Under the pieces are notes generated by a model. The model saw only the letters and a program-made list of their open reading frames with translations. It was not told the origin of the DNA and made no database searches. The translations under genes were made by a program, and so were the position numbers. This document shows positions 1 through 7,123 of a DNA stretch of 41,228 bases, in pieces; positions within the stretch are counted from its first letter, which is position 1; each line of letters starts with the position of its first letter. Origin of the DNA: Chloroflexota bacterium (GTDB taxonomy: Bacteria > Chloroflexota > Ktedonobacteria > Ktedonobacterales > JADMIN01); the NCBI GenBank assembly GCA_021814145.1, contig JAKAIY010000014.1, forward strand, positions 1 to 41,228. Reading direction: 5' to 3'.

Positions 1-210
1 CTGCGCCTGGAGCGGCTGGTCAATCACGTCCTGATCGCGTTGCTGGCCGTCTCCACGACCATCGCCACAGCCTACATCGTCGCCGCCTACCGTCCCGTCG
101 GCCTCAGCTTCCTCGCGGAGATCCTGTTCTTCTTCGCGCTGCTGCTGACCATCATCTTCGGCGCATATATCATGTTCCTGCTCATCGCCTCGCGCCGGCG
201 CAGGCTCTGA
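1..210 (+). CDS. C-terminal end of a membrane protein, possibly ABC1/AarF (UbiB-like) kinase
   Basis: Reading frame 1 is open from the window edge to a TGA at 208-210 and gives 69 residues. Two hydrophobic segments (about residues 10-30 and 36-60) are separated by a short polar turn, and the protein ends in a basic tail (SRRRRL). A pair of C-terminal transmembrane helices after a conserved R-L start is the usual ending of ABC1/AarF/UbiB-type atypical kinases, which act in quinone or lipid metabolism. The kinase domain lies outside the window, so this assignment is only a resemblance of the tail. A generic two-helix membrane tail is an equally valid description. The gene is truncated by the window and not necessarily in the genome. 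Confidence 0.45.
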   Translation: MRLERLVNHVLIALLAVSTTIATAYIVAAYRPVGLSFLAEILFFFALLLTIIFGAYIMFLLIASRRRRL

Positions 211-242
211 GGCGCGCGGCGCCGCATTCCGCCGGGCGCTGG

Positions 243-1037
243 CTACTGGCGCAGCGAGCGGAGAAAATCCCCGACCGCGGCGTTGAACCTGTCTGGCGCG
301 TCCATATTCACCTGATGGCCCACGCCGGGCAGCAGGACATACCGCGCCGAAGGGATCGCCGCGTGGAACCGCTCGGCCACGGAGACCGGCGAGCGTTTGT
401 CCGCGTCGCCCCAGAGCAGCAGGGTCGGGACACGGATCAGCGGGAGCGTATCGCGCAAGTCCACCTCCACGCTTCCGAGAACCATCCTGCGATATCCAAC
501 CGGGTGGAAGTCCAGCATCATCGCGATGAGCTCCCCGGCGGCGTCAGGGGGCGCGGACGCGGTCAGCAGTCCGGGAATCCATCCCGGCGCCCACTGTTCT
601 GGCGGCAGGTCGGCGTCGCGCAGGAGAGACTCGACGCGCGCCGCGTACTCGTCGGGTGGCAGCGCGCCGATCAGCCCTGGGTAGGTCGCTACCAGGGAGA
701 GCGACGCCGGCAGGTCTGGGTAGTCGCGGTACACCTGCAGGGCGAGCGTCCCACCCCATGACAGGCCGAGGATATGCGGACGCCCGACGTCAATAGCCGC
801 CAGCCATGCGGCGAGGCAAACGGCGTAGTCGTGAAGGGTGAACCCTTCCGGTGGGTCTGAGGATGCGCCACAGCCCGGCGCGTCCCAGGCCAGCGCGGTA
901 AACTCATCCGAAAGCGCGTCAAGCTGGCGCCGCCAGACGCGGCTATCTTCAAGAATCCCATGCAGCAGAACGAGCGGAGGGCCACTGCCCGCCTGCTCGT
1001 AGGCGATCCGCAGATCGCCAACCATTACCTCTCGCAT
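243..1037 (-). CDS. alpha/beta-fold hydrolase
   Basis: A 264-residue cytoplasmic alpha/beta hydrolase. Seen in the sequence: the oxyanion-hole HG motif (LLHGILED) near residue 25, the nucleophile elbow GLSWGG (GxSxG, Ser), a late Asp in LLLWGDADKR, and a catalytic His in GVGHQVNMD near the C-terminus, so the triad is complete. Length is typical. The start chosen is the ATG at 1037, preceded by GGGAGGAG six bases upstream; the frame stays open to 1085, but that extension reads through a hairpin and is not needed. The substrate cannot be told from sequence; homologues include esterases, haloperoxidase-like enzymes and enol-lactone hydrolases. The gene lies just downstream of copy 1 of a long direct repeat, whose palindrome falls directly in front of its ribosome binding site. 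Confidence 0.9.
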   Translation of the reverse strand: MREVMVGDLRIAYEQAGSGPPLVLLHGILEDSRVWRRQLDALSDEFTALAWDAPGCGASSDPPEGFTLHDYAVCLAAWLAAIDVGRPHILGLSWGGTLALQVYRDYPDLPASLSLVATYPGLIGALPPDEYAARVESLLRDADLPPEQWAPGWIPGLLTASAPPDAAGELIAMMLDFHPVGYRRMVLGSVEVDLRDTLPLIRVPTLLLWGDADKRSPVSVAERFHAAIPSARYVLLPGVGHQVNMDAPDRFNAAVGDFLRSLRQ

Positions 1038-1053
1038 GTCGCTCCTCCCGCGC

Positions 1054-1079
1054 CACCGTGGGCATGCGCGCCCACGGTG
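1054..1079 (-). promoter_or_regulatory. palindrome next to the hydrolase ribosome binding site
   Basis: CACCGTGGGC and GCCCACGGTG form a 10-bp perfect stem around a 6-base centre, ending about 4 bases before the hydrolase Shine-Dalgarno sequence on the minus strand. The equivalent place in repeat copy 2 (about 2898-2916) retains a shorter version (CGTGGG/CCCACG). It could be an RNA hairpin controlling translation or a protein-binding operator. The structure is seen directly; the role is inference. Confidence 0.45.
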
Positions 1080-1212
1080 ACACATTGACTATTGGTCAGG
1101 CTGGAGCGCGACGCAATAGGGGCTTATGCCTAGCGGCGCGAGGCGGGCGAGGCGGGCGAGGCGTGTGTCGCGGCAGAGCAGGCAGGCGCCGCGCGGATTG
1201 CTCCCGTGGGTG
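1057..1212 (+). repeat. long direct repeat, copy 1
   Basis: Positions 1057-1191 match 2898-3030 almost base for base (a few substitutions and small indels), and 1191-1212 match 3094-3115. Copy 2 carries about 63 additional bases between these blocks. The repeat includes a palindrome, the element TTGACTATTGGTCA(A/G) and a conserved run containing GGAGCGCGACGCAATAGG. The two copies flank the sensor-type membrane gene. Copy 1 lies upstream of the minus-strand hydrolase, and no plus-strand gene follows it. Confidence 0.85.
1085..1099. promoter_or_regulatory. operator-like inverted repeat, copy 1
   Basis: TTGACTATTGGTCAG is a near-perfect inverted repeat (TTGAC-TATTG-GTCAG), a shape and size typical of binding sites for small dimeric regulators such as TetR or MarR proteins. 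In copy 2 (2924-2938) it is perfect (TTGAC-TATTG-GTCAA). TTGACT could also serve as a -35 hexamer on the plus strand. No regulator gene is adjacent, so its partner is unknown. Confidence 0.4.
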
Positions 1213-1433
1213 GCGGCAGCGCGGACAGGCTTGCGCAGGGAGGCTAGCGCAGGTGCGCGACGACGCGCGAGCGGGAAGCGCGCGGGCAGGCAAAACTGGG
1301 CATCCCGGCAAGAGCGTACATCTGGTCACCGAACTGGATGTGAGGGGCGCGTTACGCATAACGGATCGCGCGGCGCGCTACCGGGTGTGTAGTGTGTCGC
1401 TGGCGTCTCCTCCACCAGATGGCCCCGGCGCGC

Positions 1434-2834
1434 CTACCCGTTATCCTCATGGCGGTCAGCCGGCGCTCTATGGGCGTCACTGATGTGTTCGCCTGCCGCT
1501 TGCTGGTGTGTGGGGATCGTGGCGAGGTGGTCCGGCGCCATCGTGGGAGCGCCTGCGCCATGTTCGCGGGGAGGCGCGAGCCAGATCGAGATCGAAGCCG
1601 GCTGCATTGTTTCCTGCACCACCTCAACCAGATGGGCCCTGAGCTGGTCGAGCTCGACTTGCTGGCGTAGCGTCGTGGCGAAGCGATCCATCGTCCTGGT
1701 GGCGTCGTATTTGGTGCGATAGAACCGCCGGTCAATCGCTTGCTGGACGCGCCGGCGCAATGGCTGGAAGAGCGCCGCGATCAGCAGGGTTGAGATGATA
1801 ATCGCGAGCGTCGAGTCCTGCCTCTGCCCGTTGATTGAGCGCGCAACCTGCTGCAGCAGCGCCACGCTGCCGAAATACATCCCGGCCAGCAAGGCGCTGA
1901 ACACGCCGTAGACTAACGTCCGCCGGATGATGACGTCAATGTCGAAGAGGCGATAGCGCTGGATGGCGATGAAAAAGGTCACTGGCAGCAAGAGGAGCAC
2001 AAGTTGGTAGACCAGAAAGAACAGTGGGGCGTAGAGCGTCTGGCCTAGCGGCGTGAGCCAGGTGATCAGCCAGAAGGCTTGATTGACGAGCAGGGTGAGG
2101 ATCATGCCAAATATGACCCACTTGGTCTGCTGGCGTTGCGCGGGTGTGGAGGCGCGACGGTAGCGGTAGGTCTGGCAGGCGATGGCTACCCCGAAGAAGA
2201 GCGGGTAACCAAAGGCCAGCAGGATGCCCAGCGGAGGCGGAATAAGGCCAAACGTGGGGATCCACACGAGCCAGCCGATCAGCAGCGCCCAGGACCACCG
2301 TGGTACAAAGCGCCCGGTTGGAAACAGCAGAAATGGGCTGTAGAAGATGGCGTTGTACGGTACAAATATCGCGATACCCACCGCCTGCTCGACCAGTGTG
2401 CTGTTCGTAGAGGCGGTAGCGGACGTGGGCGCAAAGTTGGCGACGGGGTAGAGGACAACGAAGAGCGAGATGAGCAACACCATCCAGTCGTCACTTCGCC
2501 GCGCGAACAGCATCAGCGCAAAGACCACCGAACCGATCACCGTCACACACAAGACGCCGAGTGAGACCCAGGCGTAGGCGTCCAGCGTGATTCCGACACG
2601 CAGAAGCGCCTCCACCGCCTGCGGCGTGAGCGCGGCGTTGTCAGTTGGACTCAGGATACCAGCGCGGAAACCGGGGAGCGACGTGACGAACATGACGAGA
2701 ATCCCAGCGAAGAGGATGCCCCAGCTCATACGCGCCACAACGAGCCACGGCCCACTCAAGCGAGTGGCGCTGGGCGCCGCGGAAGCGGTGGTTCCAGGCA
2801 TGTCCGGGCGTGCGAAGTCTCCATTGCCGTTCAC
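1434..2834 (-). CDS. membrane sensor-type protein lacking a kinase domain
   Basis: 466 residues starting at GTG 2834, preceded by GAGAGGGAGA; the frame is open to 2924, but that extension lacks a ribosome binding site. After about 30 polar residues come roughly eight hydrophobic segments up to about residue 330, then the motif RLFDIDVIIRRTLVYG, a last transmembrane pair, and a cytoplasmic stretch with QAIDRRFYRTKYDATRTM and LDQLRAHLVEVVQETMQPASISIWL. This layout is the membrane and linker module found in front of histidine kinases in Chloroflexota and Actinobacteria, often as a stand-alone protein. No H-box, N-box or G-box follows. The last 50 or so residues are polar and low-complexity. It probably senses a membrane signal and hands it to a partner, but no kinase or regulator is adjacent. 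It is flanked by the 130-bp direct repeats. Confidence 0.8.
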   Translation of the reverse strand: MNGNGDFARPDMPGTTASAAPSATRLSGPWLVVARMSWGILFAGILVMFVTSLPGFRAGILSPTDNAALTPQAVEALLRVGITLDAYAWVSLGVLCVTVIGSVVFALMLFARRSDDWMVLLISLFVVLYPVANFAPTSATASTNSTLVEQAVGIAIFVPYNAIFYSPFLLFPTGRFVPRWSWALLIGWLVWIPTFGLIPPPLGILLAFGYPLFFGVAIACQTYRYRRASTPAQRQQTKWVIFGMILTLLVNQAFWLITWLTPLGQTLYAPLFFLVYQLVLLLLPVTFFIAIQRYRLFDIDVIIRRTLVYGVFSALLAGMYFGSVALLQQVARSINGQRQDSTLAIIISTLLIAALFQPLRRRVQQAIDRRFYRTKYDATRTMDRFATTLRQQVELDQLRAHLVEVVQETMQPASISIWLAPPREHGAGAPTMAPDHLATIPTHQQAAGEHISDAHRAPADRHEDNG

Positions 2835-2897
2835 AAGCGTCTCCCTCTCAATGAAATGCCAGGCGCCAGCGGCGCGCGCTGGGCAGATACTCCAAAT

Positions 2898-3115
2898 CGT
2901 GGGAATGCGCCCACGGTGACACATTGACTATTGGTCAAGCTGGAGCGCGACGCAATAGGCGCTTATGCCTAGCGGCGCGAAGCGGGGGAGGTGGGTGAAG
3001 CGGGCGTCGCGGCAGACCAGGCAGGCGCCGTGAATTTCCGGGCCATGCGACGTCATAGCGTTAACGATGGCGTAGACCTCAGCGACGGGCGCAGCGCGGA
3101 CTGCTCCCGTGAGTG
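2898..3115 (+). repeat. long direct repeat, copy 2
   Basis: Second copy of the repeat described at 1057-1212, with a 63-base block (3031-3093) not present in copy 1. It runs up to the ribosome binding site of the propeller lipoprotein gene at 3130 and also covers the upstream region of the divergent membrane sensor gene at 2834. It is therefore the probable divergent promoter region, and copy 1 looks like a duplicate of it. Confidence 0.85.
2924..2938. promoter_or_regulatory. operator-like perfect inverted repeat, copy 2
   Basis: TTGAC-TATTG-GTCAA, a perfect 5-5-5 inverted repeat lying between two divergently transcribed genes (starts at 2834 and 3130). The same element is kept in copy 1 with one substitution in the outer base. 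Conservation within the repeat and the divergent location suggest an operator; the regulator is unknown. Confidence 0.45.
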
Positions 3116-3129
3116 TCAGGAGGCTCAGG

Positions 3130-4431
3130 ATGTCGCGTCATGCTGCGATGGAATCGCTCATGGGAGCGCGCGTGTGGGTGATTACGGCCACACTGGCGCT
3201 TCCGCTGACGCTGCTGGCGGCGTGCGGGCAGGCCCAGCCGGGGCAGTCTACGGCCGCTGGGGCGCCCCCAACGTTTGTGGTTCCCACCGCGCCCTCAGCC
3301 GCGACATGCGACATGGCGACGCAGTGGAACGTTCCCGCCGGAAATGTGGCGCTCGACGACCTGGCGGTGGTCGCGCCGGGTGAGGGCTGGGCGGTTGGCG
3401 CGCTCACCGCTCAACTGGGGGTCGGAGGCTCCGCGCCCACCGGCGTGATCTACCATCTCACGCAGGGCCAGTGGCTCCGGCTGCCACAGACCTATCCTGG
3501 CGCCGGGCTCTCGACCATCGCGATGGACTCGCCCGACGACGGCTGGGCCGCGTCCACCTCCGCGATCACCGGGCAGGGCGACCACGCGCTGGTATTGCAT
3601 TATACGGGCGGCCAGTGGCGGCAGGTGGACATCCCGGCGCTGGACAAGGTTCTCAAAGGCCCACCAGGAACCTTTGGCGGATCCATTCAGTGGATTTCCA
3701 TCCAGATGTTCGGGCCAGACGCCGGCTGGATGTTCGCCTGGACCAACATCCCGCGCGATCTCCACAACCCCGCGAGCCGGGCGGAAGTCGTTGTCCTGCG
3801 CTACGAGCATGGCGCCTGGACACAGATTCCAGCGCCCAGTGTGGATCCTACGACTGAGCTGTTTTCCCTCTCGGCGGTATCAGGCTCCGAGGCCTGGATC
3901 GTGGGCACGGACTATGGCCCTTCCACCCTGACAACGCTCTTCGCGCACTACGTCAATGGAGCCTGGAGCGTCTGGCCCACGACATTTTCAGGCGTGACGG
4001 AGCGACTCACGATGATCTCGCCATCCGACGGCTGGGCGTTCGGCAGCGACGCGAACGGGGAAAGCGCGCCCCTGCATTTCGATGGCGCGTCGTGGGCGCC
4101 CGTAGCCACGCCGGCGGACTGGGCGAGCCAGCGGCTCGTCCTGCTGCCATACGTCTATCCGGTGGCGCCCGGCAAGACCTGGTTTTCAGTCATCTCCAGG
4201 GGCGGCGCGGCGCTGATCGCGCAATACGCCAACGGGCAGTGGCGGCAAGTCGCCTGGCCGTATGCCGACAGCGCTCCCTCGCGTCTCATCCCGGACAGCT
4301 CAGGCGATCTGTGGGGCGTAGGCGACATCGGCCATCAGCGAGGCTGCCCGCCAATGCTTACGACCCTGATCCAGCAGGGCGTGTTGCTCCATTATCACCA
4401 GGGGCGCTGGAGCAGGGTGGTCCTGCTGTAG
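3130..4431 (+). CDS. secreted lipoprotein with beta-propeller-like repeats
   Basis: 433 residues starting at ATG 3130, with AGGAGG six bases upstream. The N-terminus has basic residues, a hydrophobic core and a lipobox (LTLLAAC) at about residue 31, so it should be lipid-anchored on the outer face of the membrane. The mature part holds about six blade-like repeats of roughly 50-60 residues, each ending in an aspartate/glycine-tryptophan turn (GEGWAVG, DDGWAAS, DAGWMFA, EAWIVG, SDGWAFG, GDLWGVG). This resembles the BNR or photosystem-II-stability-factor (YCF48) type of propeller. Such lipoproteins are numerous in Chloroflexota; their ligand is unknown. Direct repeat copy 2 lies immediately upstream and probably carries its promoter. 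It ends convergently with the portal-like gene. Confidence 0.85.
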   Translation: MSRHAAMESLMGARVWVITATLALPLTLLAACGQAQPGQSTAAGAPPTFVVPTAPSAATCDMATQWNVPAGNVALDDLAVVAPGEGWAVGALTAQLGVGGSAPTGVIYHLTQGQWLRLPQTYPGAGLSTIAMDSPDDGWAASTSAITGQGDHALVLHYTGGQWRQVDIPALDKVLKGPPGTFGGSIQWISIQMFGPDAGWMFAWTNIPRDLHNPASRAEVVVLRYEHGAWTQIPAPSVDPTTELFSLSAVSGSEAWIVGTDYGPSTLTTLFAHYVNGAWSVWPTTFSGVTERLTMISPSDGWAFGSDANGESAPLHFDGASWAPVATPADWASQRLVLLPYVYPVAPGKTWFSVISRGGAALIAQYANGQWRQVAWPYADSAPSRLIPDSSGDLWGVGDIGHQRGCPPMLTTLIQQGVLLHYHQGRWSRVVLL

Positions 4432-4466
4432 CCGGGGCGACGCTGGGAATCGCGCGCCGGACGCCT

Positions 4467-5798
4467 TCACGGCGCGGTTTGCCCTTGCCCGCCAGATGGC
4501 GCGAGGTGGAGCATGCGCGCGGCCTCGGCTGGCGACACCACTCCCAGCGGAATCAGCCTCGCGAAAGCCTCGGCGCGGATAGCGAAGTCGTCCGGCTCCT
4601 CGAAGCCAGCGAAGGTGACGGTGAAGCGGTCGTCGAGCCACTGGCGGACCTTGCGCGTGAGATAGCCCGCCACCAGCCCGGCGAGGGGCGCGACGGCGCG
4701 GCGGTAGACAACGTTCTCCTGCGTCTGGCCCACGCTGCGGTTGCTGTCACTGGTGAAGCCCAGCTCGTCCATCGTCAGGCCGAAGGCGGCGACGGTGATG
4801 TTGAGCAGGAAGCGGTCGAACTCGATCAGCGGATCGTCGCCAGCCAGCGCCTGCCAGGTCGCGCCGGGCGGCAGCGCGCGGGCGCGGGCGCGCATCTGGT
4901 CGTTCCCGGCCAGCAGCCCGTTGAAGGCGCGCTCGAACAGCTCCAGTTGCTCCGGGGTCCAGGTGAGCGTGGCGGGCGGCTGGATGACGCCGAGCGGCGT
5001 GACGCCATCGGTGAAGCGGGCGAGGTCGAAGCTCTGCTTGCGCAGGGCCTGGTTGACACGCAGGATGATGCGCTCGACCCGCGAGAGGCCGTAGGGGCTT
5101 TCGGCGCGCGCTGTCTCGCGGAGGTAGTCCAGCTCGTCACGCGTGTACCAGCCAGCGGGCGCGCCATACAGGAACTGCTGGTAGGCGGGCGCGGGCGGCA
5201 GCGGCGGACGCCCCGCGCCATCCAGCAGCGGCTTGATCGTATCGCCCGCGACCACCTCCAGCGCGTAGAGCGCGCCGCTGCGGGTCGGGCGATTGTAGAT
5301 GGCGACGGCGTCAATCTCCAGCAGGTCGCGGACAAGGGCGACCAGCCACGAGCGGAGGTCCTGCGCGCGATCAGGCGCTTCGAGGAAAGCTTCGACGCGG
5401 CGGGCGGGCTCGCGCCAGCGCGGCGCGGCGGCGTCCTCACCCGCCGCCAGCAGCTCAGCGCGCGGCAACACACGCGGCTCCAGCCGTCCCAGCAGATCAA
5501 AGTAGACCCGCTCGCAGAGCTGAACGCCGTCATAGAGCGCCGCCAGCCCGCGCAACTGGGCGAAGCTGGTCTGCTCGGTCGCGCGTGGAAGCTGGGCGAT
5601 ATTGTAGCCCGGCGGGAAAGCCCACTGGCGCGGCGAGCCACCCGGCCCGCCCAGTCCCGGCGTCGGGCGAACTGGCTGGCCAGGCGAGAACATCCCGCCG
5701 CCCAGCGCGTCCGCCGCTGACTCCCCCACAGGCGCCGCCTCACGCCGCGCCCGCCGCGCTTCACTGGCCGTCTCCGCCGTCCGCTGCTTCCGCCGCAT
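4467..5798 (-). CDS. phage portal-like protein (HK97-type), solitary
   Basis: 443 residues starting at ATG 5798, preceded by GGTGAAAGGGG. After an Arg-rich and Gly/Pro-rich N-terminus (1-65), the core shows features of HK97/SPP1-type portal proteins: a segment with AIYNRPTRSG and GDTIKPLLDG near 180-215, LIEFDRFLLNITVAAFGLTMDELGF around 335-360, a Q-x-E-N-V-V-Y-R-R-A-V-A-P-L helix, and a C-terminal WLDDRFTVTFAGFEEPDD. Portals form the dodecameric DNA channel in phage heads. No terminase, protease, capsid or tail gene is visible on either side, so this is either a prophage relic kept in frame or a domesticated protein. The frame is intact and the base composition is like that of its neighbours, which suggests long residence. 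The family call rests on motif resemblance only. Confidence 0.7.
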   Translation of the reverse strand: MRRKQRTAETASEARRARREAAPVGESAADALGGGMFSPGQPVRPTPGLGGPGGSPRQWAFPPGYNIAQLPRATEQTSFAQLRGLAALYDGVQLCERVYFDLLGRLEPRVLPRAELLAAGEDAAAPRWREPARRVEAFLEAPDRAQDLRSWLVALVRDLLEIDAVAIYNRPTRSGALYALEVVAGDTIKPLLDGAGRPPLPPAPAYQQFLYGAPAGWYTRDELDYLRETARAESPYGLSRVERIILRVNQALRKQSFDLARFTDGVTPLGVIQPPATLTWTPEQLELFERAFNGLLAGNDQMRARARALPPGATWQALAGDDPLIEFDRFLLNITVAAFGLTMDELGFTSDSNRSVGQTQENVVYRRAVAPLAGLVAGYLTRKVRQWLDDRFTVTFAGFEEPDDFAIRAEAFARLIPLGVVSPAEAARMLHLAPSGGQGQTAP

Positions 5799-6206
5799 CT
5801 CGCGCGCCCCTTTCACCCTCCAGCGGCGCTGACTCCCGCGCCGCACGCCAGCGAGTGTAGCGCACGGCGGAACGGGGCCGCTACGGACGCGCTGGGGCAG
5901 GCGCGGACAGGCGCGGACAGGAAGCGCGATTGTACGCGGCTGTGGGCGCTGGATGTCGAAACGCCATCACCCGTGACGCGCGCAATGCGAGATGAATTTG
6001 AGCGTTCTATCGTGAGCAAACTGTGATAACCCCTCGCCTGCCATGTTGGGAGCGCGGGGAGGAAGGTGTTGCCGAGGGAAGTGTGCGCGACGAAGCCGGG
6101 CTGGGCGGCCTGGGCGTGCGCGTGCGAGACCAGTGGCAGCCAGGGCGGCAGGAGCGTGGCGGCGCTTGAAGCGGAGCAATCGGAGACAGATGACGACGCG
6201 GGTGAA
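5799..6206. other. intergenic region, nothing recognised
   Basis: No convincing coding frame on either strand. It contains a short tandem duplication (GGCGCGGACA twice, about 5900-5920) and leads into the transposase remnant on the plus strand. Weak frames here have no ribosome binding site and no recognisable protein motif. Confidence 0.5.
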
Positions 6207-6439
6207 CAGGTCGTCGAGCGGATCTTGGAAGCGGATGCGGCGCGCGGCCCCTGGGCGATGGAGAACCGCTTGCGCGATGCCTGTAATGTCACCAGCGGGG
6301 AGGACGCCAGCGCCATTCGCGGCGGCTCGGCCCCCGAAGTGACGGCCGGCGTGCGCTGCGCAACATCGCCGCGGCGCGCCAGCGCGACGCCTGGTTTCCT
6401 GGCAAGGTCCGCTACCTTCTGGGCTTCTCCCTCACCTGA
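6207..6439 (+). pseudogene. ISAs1-family transposase, C-terminal remnant with frameshift
   Basis: One frame reads ARGPWAMENRLRDACNVTSG followed by EDASAIRGGSAPEV, which corresponds to the C-terminal block of ISAs1/H-repeat transposases (H-W-x-I-E-N-R-L-H-W...D-V-T-F-x-E-D-A-S-x-x-R-x-G-x-A-P). At about 6350 the match moves to another frame, ALRNIAAARQRDAW and KVRYLLGFSLT, ending at TGA 6437-6439, the position where such proteins normally end. The N-terminal two thirds are missing or decayed upstream. So this is a dead insertion sequence fragment: a frameshift plus 5' loss. No inverted repeats were recognised. Confidence 0.65.
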
Positions 6440-7123
6440 CTATTGAAAGCCTCCTGTTGAGGCTCGCGAGCGCTTGACATCCCCGCAGTTTACCGCTACT
6501 TATTGCCAAGTTATTAACAATCGCTATTCTACAATTACCCGCACCGAATTTGGTACAACTCTTGCGAGGCAAGGACACTGCCACAATGATGGCTACATCG
6601 TTAGCGGAAATGCGCATAGCGCGCTGTGTGCAACGGAGCCAACGCTATCAATGTGACATGCTTCATTGGAGGTCGAGGCAAGCGGGCCGCACGCGCGACC
6701 CACTGACTGTACGGACAACTCTGGAAACTCTCCGTCTGATGACTGGACCCGATACAGAGGCCGTGACACGAGGCGCTGTGCGGATCACGCTGTTTGCGGC
6801 TCAGCATGCCTGGCAGCACGTGACAATGGGGCAAGGACGATGAGGGAAGACGGCCGCATCTGGGCGGTTAGCCTGATGTGTCTTCTGGGAAGTGCGTGGC
6901 GCGGTGAGTGGCGGGTATATCCGCCAAGGCAATGGATTGAGTCAGAGGGTGAGTGATTGCCCTCGTCGCAAAGCAGTCAGCTAGGCGTGTCGCGCCGCCT
7001 TGGCGCTCGCGCCGGACTATGCGCGTGGCATGGTCGCACGCCAGTGATGACAAGGCGACAGACATCGTCACAAGCAGGATTATGTGAGTCGCACGGTCTC
7101 ATTAGGAATGGAGGAGACACGCT
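6440..7123. other. intergenic region with an AT-rich island
   Basis: About 680 bases with no supported gene. Positions 6470-6560 are clearly more AT-rich than the surroundings and begin with a TTGACA hexamer at 6473-6478, followed 17-18 bases on by a weak TA-rich box (TACTTATT); this may be a promoter or a remnant of imported DNA. Several short frames follow (for example 6841-6956), but none has a recognisable motif. The ribosome binding site GGAGGAGA of the next gene closes the region. Confidence 0.4.

Noticed and set aside
164-210. Start of a new gene at the left edge
   Set aside because: Frame 1 is open from base 1 without a start context, so it is the end of a gene that begins outside the window.
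4092-5720. Plus-strand frame of 542 codons across the lipoprotein and portal genes
   Set aside because: It is the antisense/out-of-frame shadow of two well-supported genes, has no ribosome binding site and a low-complexity, Arg/Ala/Gln-rich composition.
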